Below are positions 22,976 to 34,770 of a DNA stretch of 64,000 bases, in pieces (the stretch's first letter is position 1; every line of letters starts with the position of its first letter). Under the pieces are notes generated by a model, which made no database searches, had not been told where the DNA came from, and worked only from the letters and a program-made list of their open reading frames with translations. The stretch is from Cylicocyclus nassatus (Eukaryota; Nematoda; Chromadorea; Rhabditida; Strongylidae): NCBI GenBank assembly GCA_958299035.1, contig CATQJL010000112.1, forward strand, positions 66,929,117 through 66,993,116. Reading direction: 5' to 3'. The translations under genes were made by a program, and so were the position numbers.

Positions 22976-25002
22976 AATTTCTGCTTCTAAATTGTTCAGT
23001 CAATTAGCTAAGCAATTGAAACGGAATACGAAACGTACGAGAGGTTTGTGATGCACTTGCAATTATGTGAGCATCTAAAAATGTCAACCGCTTTAGACGA
23101 TGACTAATAATGTTAGGCTACTTTATTTTCAAAATGTTGCTAAACCAATATTTGAGGATTGTTTGGAGGCAATTGAAAACTGTGTGACTGGATACGTACA
23201 GCGATTGGAAAACTTATTTGAGCCATGGGACAAGCGGGAGCTATGACTTGCAGCTGTGAAATTCAAATTTCAAGCGCGTTTTCAAACTACTCTTTCCAAT
23301 CGGACCAGTAGATTTTGTTACTTGAGGACTTTACTTGTTACTCGAGACCAGGTGCTGATTGCTGCTTTAATACGATCTGTAATACGGTTTTCATACATTT
23401 TGTTTAGAGGGAGGAAACAAACAACTAAGCCATTACGGTTTTCTGCTAAAAATCATTTTACTTATCGTCGAATGCCAAGAATCCGTATGGTTTGGACATT
23501 TCTAAAGTATAAAAAGCATTGTACTGTTGCCGAAACTCACTTACCAGAAGAGAAGTAAAGCCGATGGTCATCATTGTATTATTGCTTGGCTGTTTTCTGC
23601 TCACTTCGTTACTCTTTTATAGGGACATTAGAGAGTTGGGCTTCGCTGTTTTTTACGATTTTTCCTCATCGCATAGATTTGGTTGGTTTAGACTGCATAG
23701 CTGTCCTTTTTTATAATATAAGTTGCCGGAGTTGTTATCATCACTGACTGTCATGAGCCGAATTTCAAAGCTCATAATCCTTTGTTTTTCTTGGAGTTTT
23801 ATTAAACTTATCCAAATCTCAACAATTCCTGGTACGTCTGTGTTAGTCTTTATTTTGTTAAACCTCTTTGAACTATTGAGAGATAGACTTAGCAAGTGAC
23901 TGTCATCATCTGACTGGCACTAGCCTTCACCTTCAGAATGTTTGGACTTGATCTCGATAAGGTATCTCGGTATATAAGGTATCGTATATGATGTCTTGTA
24001 AAATCCTATCCATAATGCCAATATCCAGAATTCATGCCCGATATGGAAGCAGAACAGTTTCGAACATTACACTTATTGTGGCCAACTGCCGAAAGTAGAC
24101 CCAAACAACTGTAAAACCATCAATCCTTGCTGAAATGTCTTGAAATCTATGCATACAAGCTTTACGAATTTTGGAAAATTTTTCTGTTTTTCGCATTTCA
24201 ATTTTTCAGTGTAAGCGAAATTTCTAAAGTAGCTTCTATGCACTAATAACACTGGTGGTCGATTGTCATATAGAACACTGAACATCGCGGTAGCTGCTCA
24301 GGAGGCTAAACCACAGATTTGAATATTCACTTCATTCTGATGTATGTAGTTTAAAATGGTCCGGTCGTCAACATGTAAATTGGTCGTGAGACAGACTTTA
24401 TGCGTTTGCGTCAACTTGGAAAGTTACGTGCCTATGTATTTGAGACCCGTGCACGTGCAATCTGTAGACATGTGGCAAATCTCTAAGTTGTGTGGATGTA
24501 GCGATTTGACGGAATAGTCGTAAGCAGGGCCCGGCACGAGCTTGTCAAAAGGGGTTTTCGAAAACGAATTCCCCTTTGACCCCAAAATTTTTTACGAATT
24601 CCCCTTTGACCCAAAAACTGATCCTGTGTTTGTGCTCCATGACAGAATGTATGTGGTAGGGAGCAGATGGACAGAACCATCAACGAAATTTTTACAAGTT
24701 TCAATTTTGATTTCAGTCTTTAACGAAGGTGAGGAGATGCAAACACAAGTTCCTTGACGATACGAAACACTGTTGTCACAATGTATAGCGAACTATTGCG
24801 CGCAATACGGAGCGACTATTGCGCTTGCTTAAAGTGAAAAAGTTCTACCGAATCTCAAGAGCCCCATAGCGTAAACCTATTATAGTAACCTTTGCCTTTA
24901 ACCGTCCTCTAGTGGACGAGATTTGTACAGGATAAGGTTGGTGTACTAGCACAATTACCAAAAGCTGTTCAGATGACGTTGTCATTGCTTCAGCGATTTA
25001 AA

Positions 25003-25101
25003 TCCTCAAGCGTCTCGCTCGCCTTGGGCGCGTCCATTCGTGCCATACAAATTTTTGCGAACGCGGCCCAAGGCGAGCGAAAAAGCTCGAGGATCCAAGC
25101 C
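25003..25101. repeat. palindrome in element A (GCTCGCCTTGGGCGCG)
   Basis: TCCTCAAGCGTCTCGCTCGC at the left and GCGAGCGAAAAAGCTCGAGGA at the right are imperfect inverted repeats about 40 bp apart, forming a small hairpin MITE inside the long insert of element A. Confidence 0.6.
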
Positions 25102-27135
25102 GCCGAAGCAGTGACGATGTCAGAAACAGTCCCGGGCTTCCGCGAACAGGCTGCAAGATTGAAGATTGCATTCGACTATCAAAGTTGTTGCGAAAATGAT
25201 ACATAAGAAGAATAGGATTCAAAACAAACTGAACATATGTACTTTTATTTCAACTAATTTCGATTCAAAAAATTACTTGTTTTCAACGTTCAATCAAAAT
25301 TTGAGCATAAAAAACCTTGTCAACCAGATAAATGGCAAGCCTATACTTCTTCTCTGCTAGTTAGCTTCCTCGTTGCCACTTAGTTGCCTGAATTGAAACT
25401 CACCACACTGATGTTGAGATATCGTTTGAAAACAGCAAAAAAAAGGCTCACCGCTTTTGATTTCACCGTTGTCTCCTCCTCTTTCTATATGTCCTCCTCT
25501 CTGTTCAAGCTTTTTTCCTCCACTGGCATCCTGTTTCCCCGAAAATTTTGTTATTTATCAAAAGCACAAACGAGTCTTCAAGACGTACTTTAGCAGCCCT
25601 CTCATAGAATAGCTTGGATTTTCATGCTCACTATTTCACCATAATTAAAGCTAACCGTGGACAAAGGCGAATGCACATGTGAAATTCTTGCATGCGAACG
25701 CGTCGCACGCGCTCACTGCCTGCTATCATTTGCATCTCAACCGCTTTCGTGCAGGAATAGCCCATACATGTCAAAATCACTATAAGATCGAACTTGTAAA
25801 TCAAAAACTGTGCAAAGCTTCAAGACCGAGAACAGTTTAAGATGACTTTACATTTCCTAAATCGCGCAAATTGGAGCTAGTCGACCGCTTTAATGGAAAT
25901 GACAGCGCCGATTTTAGAGCTGCTCCCCGTGCAGACAGGGTTTCGTGATACGGACCCCAAAAAGCAAGCAATCACGCTCGCTAACAGAGACTGACGTAAG
26001 ATGTTTCAAGAGCAAAAGACGAACTCAAAAAAAGAAGAAGTGAGAGTGAAACTATTGACGCACTTCTTCCTTCTAATGCAAAATCAGAAACCAGAATGAA
26101 ATTAGGAAAACGCTAAAAGAACTCACCGGCATGTGCGACGAGACCGCAAAATTTCGATTATTCAGCAATGGAAGTACATCATCAGGTAGATAGCACATGA
26201 ATTGATGGGGAAGCAAAGATGATTTGAACAGAACTTCGGTATTTAAACTAAAGATACTAATTAGAAGCCAAATTAAAGGGATACAGTCTAGAAAATGGAC
26301 GCTTACCTGCGGTTGATATATTAGGACATGAGGCATAGAATGATGCGTACAAGCAGAAGTAGGTTGGGGAATTGAAGCCGATGAGTTGGAAAGCTTCGTA
26401 GCGAGCTAAAAAGTGTCGAAAAGAGATTTGGGGAAAAATTCTGATGGCAGAAACTGTATAGACAGATGAATCAAAAACGACTGAGAAGTGAACATTAAGA
26501 TTAGTGAAAGTGGCATACCTCATATGTTTTGTATCAAACAAGAGGGAGGAACAATGATGTGATGAGAGAAGATTGGACCAACAATCTGCAAAGTTCACGT
26601 GATGACATTGCGATTAACTGTAATTTGCGCTTTTTATGTCTCACCTCAGGAAATAGCTGCTGAAAAATGACTTGATGAGCTTGAATTCTATGCTGGCCGT
26701 CATGGGTAATAACCAAGATAGATTAGCATCGGTTCGCAACGATGAGCATGGTGTACAGTGCTTAGATGAGCTAAAATCCAACTAAAAGTTACCCCACCCG
26801 GCTTGCCCACTCTCTAAAAACGCAGTATCTCTATATTTGCAGGCTAGAGATGTTATTCCATAATTCCAGGCTCAATAAAAAACGAGTACAAAAGGAAGAA
26901 TTATGGAAATCGCAATTTTCCATACAAAGTACTTGCAATTAATCGCTCGCAAAAACGACGTCGCGTCTGATTAACAGTGCGCATGTTTAGAAAGACAGCA
27001 AAGTGCTGGACAGATGAAAAGCGTTTGCGAGAGACTCCGAGTGTCCATCAAATGTGTCTGCCTGTACAAATCTGTACAACACACCTCATTCTACCGACGC
27101 CGACGTTTGTGCAAAACGTTCAAGACGCGGCAAAG

Positions 27136-27237
27136 GCGGCTTTCATACTGATCCGGAAGTTCGGAAACAGTTCCAGCACAGATTTTAGCGCTGTGCTGGA
27201 ACTGTTCCCGAACTTCCGGATTAGTATGAGCGCAGCC
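27136..27237. repeat. 100-bp palindrome, minimal GGTTCATACTGAT family member
   Basis: Starts GGCTTTCATACTGATCCGGA and folds on itself around AGCACAGATTTTAGCGCTGTGCT. It shares TCATACTGAT and CAGCACAG..GGAACTG words with the foldback element at 17.7-18.8 kb. Overlaps a 191-codon minus-strand frame that I regard as chance. Confidence 0.6.
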
Positions 27238-28079
27238 AAAATGACAAAGCGGTAAAATGCAAACACTTGTAGCAGAAGATTTGTGAAACATAGAGAAAAA
27301 AGATTTGAAACCATGAAAATTACGTGCCCTTGAGCGGACAACTGACATATCAACTGACCTCATAGATAAGAGTTTTTCAAGATGTAGTTGCATAACCAAG
27401 CAACGACCTCTGATGAAGATTCGCGTACGGCGAGCCGAACGGTGAACGAACAGAAAAGGCTTCCAGACAACTTTCGACGGAAATCTCGTGGCAAAAAACG
27501 ATTGGCTGCAAATAACTAAAAAGGGGTTTATGTCATTATTTGGCGAAGAAAACACCGGATGAAGTAGCGAAAAAATATTCTGATCATGACTGTTAAGTAA
27601 ATACATATGCGAAGCGATCCATATGTTCAGAAAAGCTTGGAAACACACACCGAAGATAAGTAACATATTTTCTGGCTTACATGTTTCGAATGGTTAACGT
27701 TTTCGTCCTAATCCGCTGCGATTTGTCTAACTGACCGGATCCTTCGACAGTCTTGGCACCCCAACAGCTTGCTTTTTCATTCATGTCACCCTAATACAAG
27801 AAATATGCGCGAAGATAAGTATTAGAAGTGCGAAAATGGCAAAAACGAATGAGTGAGGCGAGGGGAACGAAAAAAATCAAAGCAATGTTGATTATAGGAC
27901 TCAGCGACGCCGATCGATTGGAGCGCGCTTTCCTCCTTAGGAAACGGGGCCGCTGAGGCTATTTTTGCCTCTAGCAATGAGGAGAGGAGGAGGTTTGAAA
28001 CCAAATTCTCAGTATATACTAATCTTTAGGCGTTGAGTAGATTTATGTAAAAATTTTGAAAAAATTATGTGAATTGAGA

Positions 28080-28135
28080 GTTTTGCCAAGCTCAGCTTGT
28101 CATTAGCTTGTCAAATGACAAGCTAATTTGGAAAT
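28080..28135. repeat. internal hairpin block of element A
   Basis: The order is CAAGC (28,087), GCTTGTC (28,095), GCTTGTC (28,106), AAAT loop, GACAAGC (28,117). Unit starts are exactly 11 nt apart. The block sits inside a wider palindrome (AATTATGTGAATTGAGAG against CTCTTCATTCACATAA). Homologous blocks lie at 32,534-32,562 in B and 49,651-49,687 in C. Confidence 0.85.
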
Positions 28136-29382
28136 AAGTTGGGGAAACTCTTCATTCACATAAGTTTTCCATAATTTTTCATACTTTGTTACTTAGTCCT
28201 ACTGCGCATATACACACCGAATCCCGCGCGATTTCGTCGCCTCTGCGTTGCAAACGAGCCATTTTTCCATTTCTTTGGTAGCAGGAAATTTTCAGAAAAA
28301 ATTTGCCACAAGCTTCAGTCACATAATTTTTCAATGAAACTCCTAAGTTAGCTCCTACAGGCTTGTGTCCACGTGCGTGCCAAGTTTCATACCATATCGT
28401 CATCTGCGCGTTGCAAACGAGCCATTTGAATTTACAACTTCATTTACCAATTTTGCAAAATCTTTGGAAAAAATGCTTATTACTCGTCCCGTTCACATAA
28501 GTTTTTCATAATTTTTCATACTTTGTTTCCACTAGCCTCTCTCCGTTCGCCTACAAAATCTGGTGTCATACCGTGACGCGTACATTGAAAACTAGTCATA
28601 TGTGCCGTTACAAATAGCTCGTTTGAGCGACGTCGCGCGTGCGGCAATTAGCGACGGCGCGGTTTGACGCGCGCGAACTCCAGTCTTCGCATGTTGAGGC
28701 ACATAACATGTTAAAATAAGCAGAGAACGTGCACTACCAATTTTTTTCCGGGGCTCCGCCCCGGACCGCGCAAAAACGATTTCCCCTTTGCTTTTTTTGC
28801 CGAAAACGATTTCCAGCTTGTCATTTGACAAGCTCGTGCCGAGCCCTGGTCGTAAGTTGTCTTAAGGCCCAAGAGCGTCACTATATTCGTCATTATTTAC
28901 AGGCCGTCTAATGGCAACAGCGGTGCAGCCGCAATGCGCGCGCGAGCTGGCACTCAACTCAAGAATGAGGAACTTGTTTTATGGTTTTCATGCCTGTTTC
29001 TCACTCCTATAGATATTAAGGAGCCATGACTGTTATTTGTAGGCATGGCATGGCTGAAAAGCCAGCTCGAGCGTAGTGGCGTAGTTGCTCTGCGCGACCC
29101 TGTTGCTGTTAGACGCATAGTATGGTATGTTTGATCGATTCGCCTCTTGGAAAAAAATGAGCACAGTATTTTAACTTTATTGTCACGAAAAGGTGAGCAA
29201 ACCCTGTATAACACCGCTAAATTTCCCACGTCACATTAATACGATGTGGTGTCAAAGCACTGCTAGCTGATTGGTGTGATGGAATGGAAAACGGAGTGAA
29301 ATCTTCCCCGAGTTGCATCAAAGCCACATATTACAGGAATGGCTCCAGTTTGCTTTGCTTGTTGCGACATGTTCCTCTCCAA

Positions 29383-29790
29383 TTATTGTTTTACGATAAT
29401 TGTAAGATCTAAGCAGCTCTCCTCTGCTGCGATGTCGATTTCTTTCAAAAATTCCTATAAACTTCATGCTCCGTGAATTTGTGGCACAGGTTGCTGTAGG
29501 GTGTAGGCTCATAATCTTCCATTCCTTCCAAATGCTCTCTGATCCGAAACGCAAAGGCCTGTCTCTTTCTCCAGCTCCTTGATGGCTTCACATATTGCTT
29601 CGGTATTACGGTGTGCGATGGCTGAGGATTTTCCAAATCGTGAACGCATTTTTTCAATACTTCGGGCTCAAGCTCACATTTTGTCGCCGCTCGCCTTCGT
29701 CAAAGCCTGGCTAGGTACATAATTCCCACATAGTTTTGCTAATTCATTATTTGAGTCATGATGCGGCAAAACTGTTCCATCAAATGTCAT
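29383..29790 (-). pseudogene. unrecognised protein gene with two frame breaks
   Basis: Minus-strand coding starts MTFDGTVLPHHDSNNELAKL (ATG at 29,788-29,790), shifts frame near 29,680, reads LKKCVHDLENPQPSHTVIPK and KRQAFAFRIREHLEGMEDY, then shifts again in a T run near 29,455 and ends EIDIAAEESCLDLTIIVKQ-stop. Codon-like continuity across three frames shows a once-coding sequence of about 135 residues, apparently intronless (perhaps a retrocopy). I recognise no family. Confidence 0.5.
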
Positions 29791-29937
29791 AGCTAAGTGC
29801 GGAGATAATGAAAACTTTTTTATATATTCCTCGCCGTTAGAACGCGGAAGTGATTAAGTTCTTACCTCGCATTTTTATTCATTCCGTGTCTAACGCGGAA
29901 GCGATTGTGCTCTTGAGTGCGCTTTTTACAATAAGTA

Positions 29938-30807
29938 TTAGGGTGAACGGTAAAAAATGGGACACCTTGAGAATAATTGCAGATTTCTCAAGGAAGAAAA
30001 GTGACTGAACTTTCCAATTTTGATGGATATTAAAATAAATTATTCTCTTTCAGATAGCACCCATATAAGGTCATTTATATGATTGATAATTTTTATACTT
30101 GCCAAAATGCAAAGTTAGTTACTTCGAGAAATTTTGAAGTTTGAGCAGTATCGGCGCAGTGAAACATGTGAGACCACCCAAAGTACCACTACTGGAGAGG
30201 GTGGTGGGACAGTCACCAAACTCACGACGGCTTGGTGGCTTTAACTCTTAATGTCAGGAGATATGCCCATTAACAGCTTCGGGAACAAAGATACGCGTTA
30301 TTCAATTCTTTGCAGGTAAACACATGATTTCTAAATATCATCTGATAGAGCTTTTTACGCTCTATCCATACATATGCAGCATACCTCAGATTTTATCTAT
30401 CTTCGGAAAATATAGGGCAAAACATGATTTTTTGGTTTTTTGTTGCACCAAAAATTGCTACTTTTCAGGTTTTTTCGATTTTTTTTCTGAAATTGAAAAC
30501 AAATCTCAGCATTTAACATACCGTTCGAAAGAGCATGAAAAGCTCTTTCGAATGGTATGTCATTTGCTTCACGACTTTACGGTATAACAGCGCAAGATTG
30601 AGGATTGTTCAAAAAACCCTGTTCGAGTTCTTCACGGCGCCACGTGTAGGGTAGTGGAAGAGGAGCGTTAACGCGTTGTCAGAATAATAAGCGAAGGTCG
30701 CCCATGTAAGCGACGTTTAAGTTGCCGCTTACTTGCTGTTGCCCGAAACAAAAAATTCCAAAATGTAATGAAAATCAGGCTGTCCCATTTTTTACCGTTC
30801 ACCCTAA
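29938..30807. mobile_element. mariner-type MITE, TTAGGGTGAACGGTAAAAAA ends
   Basis: The inverted ends (TTAGGGTGAACGG and CCGTTCACCCTAA) are flanked by TA on both sides, 870 bp apart. An inner hairpin pairs CATACCGTTCGAAAGAGC with GCTCTTTCGAATGGTATG near 30,517-30,560. No transposase. Confidence 0.85.
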
Positions 30808-30846
30808 TACATGACCCGATGTATGGCATAATCTATAATCTTTGTA

Positions 30847-31444
30847 TAGTCGTCCTCGCCCCACTAGTCGGTCGGTGGTCGAATTTGAATTCGAACTGGA
30901 GCAGGCCGACCGCGGCAGAGCGCGGCAGACCGCCCCTCAGCCAACCTTGCACATGAGCTTTCCTCTTGAATTCTTCATGTTTCATTGCTATCTCTCGTAT
31001 TGTGGCAATGTTCTTAATTAGATTTTTGGATTTCGTACCGCTAACTGTTGTTTTTGCAATTGTGCTCGTTTGTTTTACATTTTTTTCTCCAGGTAAACCG
31101 GGAAGAAGGATGCGATTGGAGATTTTTGGATGAGTAATAGCTCTTCCGGTAAGAGAAATAGACACAAATGTGATTTGATGAGATTGTGATGATTGAGTCA
31201 AGCTTGTTTGTTGTTGTGTGTGTTTGTGTTGTATTTGCTTCGAAGAGTTAGTGGTACGAAATCTGAAAATCTGATCAAGAACATTGCCGTTATATGAGAG
31301 ATAGCAAAGAAACACGAGAAAAATAAGGAAAAAGCTCGTGCAAGCGGTTGGCCGAGGGGCGGTCTGCCGCGCTCTGCCGCGGCCGGCCTGCTCCAGTTCA
31401 AACTCAAATTCGACCACCGACCGACTAATGGAGTGAGGACGACT
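30847..31444. mobile_element. palindromic MITE, about 110-bp arms, TAGTCGTCC ends
   Basis: TAGTCGTCCTCGCCCCACTA at the left and the complementary TGGAGTGAGGACGACTA at the right, TA-flanked. The arms continue through GGTCGGTGGTCGAATTTG and GCGGCAGAGCGCGGCAGACC. Long frames across it (such as 220 codons on the minus strand) are repeat-derived. Confidence 0.8.
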
Positions 31445-31469
31445 ATATTTACAGTTCCTGTCTTTTTTA

Positions 31470-33628
31470 TTAGGTTGTCCCATAAGTCTTTTCATTTATG
31501 AGTTTTCGCTGTAATAAGTCACACACTTCTTATTCTAAATAGACATCAGGATACCATTCGATAAAGCAAAGCAAGCTCTATAATGGCGTTTATGTTTTTG
31601 CACAAGCTTTGGTCCATCTCGAGTTCTAAACCAAAATCTAAAAAGTTTCGGGTGGCCAGAAAACCAAAGAATTATATCTTCGTTCAGAAAAAATCTAACT
31701 TGGTCACGCATATACATTCTACATCAGACATATGTGCTGTTCCTGTATTTTTTTATTAGCTAGAAATCAAGAAACCGAAAACTTCCATGTTTTTACCAAA
31801 GTGATGCTGTGCTGTTCTTACACTAACAGTTGTATACTACAACCCTTAGAAGTACAATTGTAAATTTTTAGCTCTCTATATGCTCTGGTCTCTGAGAAAT
31901 GTTGATTTAAGCGTGAAAAAACCCGAGTGAAAAAAGCTAAATTTGATATTTCTCGTGAACCAGAGCTTATAGAGAGCCAAAAATCTCCGGTAGTACTTCT
32001 AAGGGCTTCTAGTATGTAAATATTAGTGCAAGAACAGCACAGCATCACTTTGGTAAAAACGTGGAAATTTTCGGTCAGGGCCCGGCACGAGGTGGGCAGA
32101 CGGGGTTTTCCAAAACGAATTCCCCTTTGACCCCAATAGTTTTTACGAATACCTCCTTGAGCCCAAAAATGACGCTTTGTGCTTGTGGAACGAGAGCACC
32201 GACCACACTTCGCCTAAAAGCGCTCAAAAGCGCCCAAAATGCTCAATATAGAAAACAGGAAGAAGAATAAGCAAGGAAAATGATGAAGGAATGAAAAAAT
32301 ATCAAAGGAACGCAGTCACAGAACTGAGAGACGCCGTTCCCGCGCGTATCGATTGACTGGAGCGCGCTTTCCATCTTAGAAAGCTAGGCTGCTGATGCGA
32401 GTTTGGGCTCTTACAAAGACAAGAGGAGGAGTTTCGGAACCAAAATCTCACCATATAGGAAACTTTAGGTGAACAACAGATTTATGTAAAAATTTTGGAA
32501 AAATTACGTGAATTGAAAGTTTTGCCGACCTCAGGTGGGCATTAGGTGGGCAAATGCCCACCTAATTTGGAAAAAAGTTAAGCACGCTCTTCATTTACAT
32601 AAGTTTTCCATAATTTTTCATACATTGTTCCTTAGTCCTACTGCGCGTATACACACCAAGTCTCGCGCGATTTCGTTTTCTCTGCGCTGCAAACGAGCCA
32701 TTTTTCCATTTTCTTGATGGTGGGAAATTTTCAGAAAAAAGCTTGCCACAACCTTCATTCACATAACTTTTCAATAAATCTTCTAAGATAAGCCCTGCAG
32801 GCCCGTGTTCATGTACCTACCAAGTTTCATACCGTATGGTCATCTATGCGCTGCAAACGAGCGATTTGAATTCACATTTTCATTTACCAGTTTTGCAAAA
32901 TTTTTGGAAAAAATGCTTATTACACCTCCCATTCACATAACTTTTTCATAACATTTCATGCTTTGTTTCTACTAGCCTCTCTTTGTTCGCCTACGTAATT
33001 TGGTGCTATATCATTACGCCTGCATTGAGAACTGATCATGTAATCATGCTGTTCAACGGCATCGCTCATGCGACGTCGCGCACGCGGCAACTAGCGGCAA
33101 CGCGGCGTAGTGCGCGCGAAGTCTGCTGCTGTGCGTTGAGGTTTACGACTGTATAAGGTAAGCATGATTCGACCTTCCTTTGCTTGCACTTGGAATCTTC
33201 CCGGGGCTCCGCCCCGGCCCCTGCAAAAACGATATCCCCTTTGCTTTTTGGCCCCAAAACGATTTCCAGCTTGTCATTTGCCCACCTCGTGCCGGGCCTG
33301 TTTTCGGTTTCTTGATTTCTAGCTGATAAAAAATACAGCAACAGCACATATGAATGTCTGATGTAGAATGTATATGCGTGAGCAAGTTAGAGATTTGTAG
33401 GATTTTTTTGAACGAAGATATAAAAAGTTTCGGTTTCCTGGCCATCCGAAACTTTTCAGATTTTGGTTTAGAACTCCAGATGGACCAAAGCTTGTGCAAA
33501 AACATAAACGCCATCTTATAGAGCTTGCTTTGCTCTACCGAACGGTATCCTGATATCTATTTAGAATAAGAAGTGTGTGACTTATTATAGAGAAAACTCA
33601 AAAACGAAAAGACTTATGGGACAACCTA
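31470..33628. mobile_element. mariner-type long-palindrome MITE split by hAT-type element B
   Basis: The ends TTAGGTTGTCCCATAAGTC and GACTTATGGGACAACCTA are canonical mariner tips at TA. The arms pair for about 300 bp (31,470-31,783 with 33,309-33,628), and the loop is itself a palindrome (31,784-32,067). Removing element B and one 8-bp duplication restores a 0.93-kb hairpin element. Confidence 0.85.
32076..33300. mobile_element. hAT-type element B, 1.2 kb, word GGTGGGC
   Basis: The ends CAGGGCCCGGCACGAGG and CCTCGTGCCGGGCCTG are flanked by a perfect 8-bp duplication TTTTCGGT (32,068-32,075 and 33,301-33,308). The word GGTGGGC is at the left tip (32,091) and twice inside (32,534 and 32,545); its complement GCCCACC is at 32,556 and at the right tip (33,280). 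One unit at the right tip (33,269) is GCTTGTC, the element A word. Non-coding internal deletion relative to A. Confidence 0.9.
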
Positions 33629-34770
33629 TATATGAAGGCCGACTCAAAACTTTTTTTATCAGAACCACAAATGCAAGAGCTTGACGCCAAAGCAATGCGT
33701 TCTGCTTCGCGACTTGATTAAAACTACTAAAGTTTTCAAACTATAGATAAAGCAGTTATCAGTCCTTAACTTTCACTATACCTCTTCAAGCCAAGTTTTT
33801 CTCTAGGGTGCGCTTTTTCTCGTCGACGCAAAACCTGAACGATAGCGAAAAGAGACAATGAACTGTCAAGACTTGCCTCTTATCTCGATTAATCCGTTTC
33901 ATTACGACGATTTTCGCGATCAGCACGATGCGGTCAGCCGTGTCATTAGCCGCTATCACCTTATCATTGAGCATAGTAGGTGGGTTCGCTTTGACAATCG
34001 CGATTGTCCATACTTTCACCTGTCTTGTTGTGCATTTAATTAGAGCTAAATTTGTATGAACTCAAAAAATAGCTAGTTCGCTATGAAATCAAGGTCACAG
34101 ACTTCGTTACAACTCGTTAATCTCTGCCTTTTCAACTCGTTTCTATTTGGAATTGCCGTAGGAAAAATAATCTTCAAAAAGTTTGGGAAGAAGTTTATAT
34201 CATAATGTTGTTACTAACAAAATAACGTTTATGTAGGTTATGACAACGATATCTGAATTTCTACTTTTCTGTAAATTAAAGTTTCTAGTAAGTTTCTAGT
34301 TTCTAGTTTCCGAGTAAGCAAGGTCTCGCTAAAGGCTTAGAAATCTTCTGATTGCTACTAAATGAAAGCACAAAACGGAATTTACCGACTCAATGAATCA
34401 CACATGAACGTGTATGTTTTTAAACTATGGTAGATTACGATAAATCGATTCTATTCCCAAACTAAGACATTATGCTTGTTTCACACTATGAATAGAAAGC
34501 TAAACTTGAATAAAAACTGAATTCAAGGTCAAACTCTTTTCGAAAATAAACGCCACTTTCCATCCCGATCAAATTTCACAAATGCACAATTTTTGCAATT
34601 TTTGCGATTTTTGCTTCAAGTTAGAAATACTGAATCGCTTCAAAATCAATTGAAAATGTGATTTTGTCTGTCTTGGCCTTTAGTAAACCCACATAGGCTC
34701 CTTTCCACTTCTTTTTTTTAACCAAAATGAAATTCTTATAATTTCGTGTCATTTCTTATACTCCATTCAG

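Larger units (their letters stand above)
24525..28848. mobile_element. hAT-type element A, 4.3 kb, word GCTTGTC
   Basis: The inverted ends CAGGGCCCGGCACGAGC and GCTCGTGCCGAGCCCTG are flanked by the perfect 8-bp duplication GTCGTAAG (24,517-24,524 and 28,849-28,856). CAGGG tips plus an 8-bp duplication indicate the hAT superfamily. The word GCTTGTC occurs at the left tip (24,540), twice in an internal block (28,095 and 28,106), with its complement GACAAGC at 28,117, and at the right tip as a GCTTGTC/GACAAGC hairpin (28,816-28,833). The first 130 bp and last 1 kb match element B. The 24.66-27.8 kb interior has no counterpart in B and holds no transposase I can recognise. Confidence 0.85.

Noticed and set aside
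26073..26716. Possible nematode chemoreceptor exons on the minus strand
   Set aside because: Some hydrophobic segments and a plausible intron near 26,590-26,640, but frames stop quickly and no seven-helix pattern or family motif can be assembled.
27091..27666. 191-codon minus-strand frame
   Set aside because: No recognisable domain, low-complexity hydrophobic stretches, and the 3' part reads through the 100-bp palindrome. Probably chance inside the element A insert.
30833..31495. 220-codon minus-strand frame
   Set aside because: It spans both arms of a palindromic MITE, so the same sequence is read twice in opposite sense. Repeat-derived.
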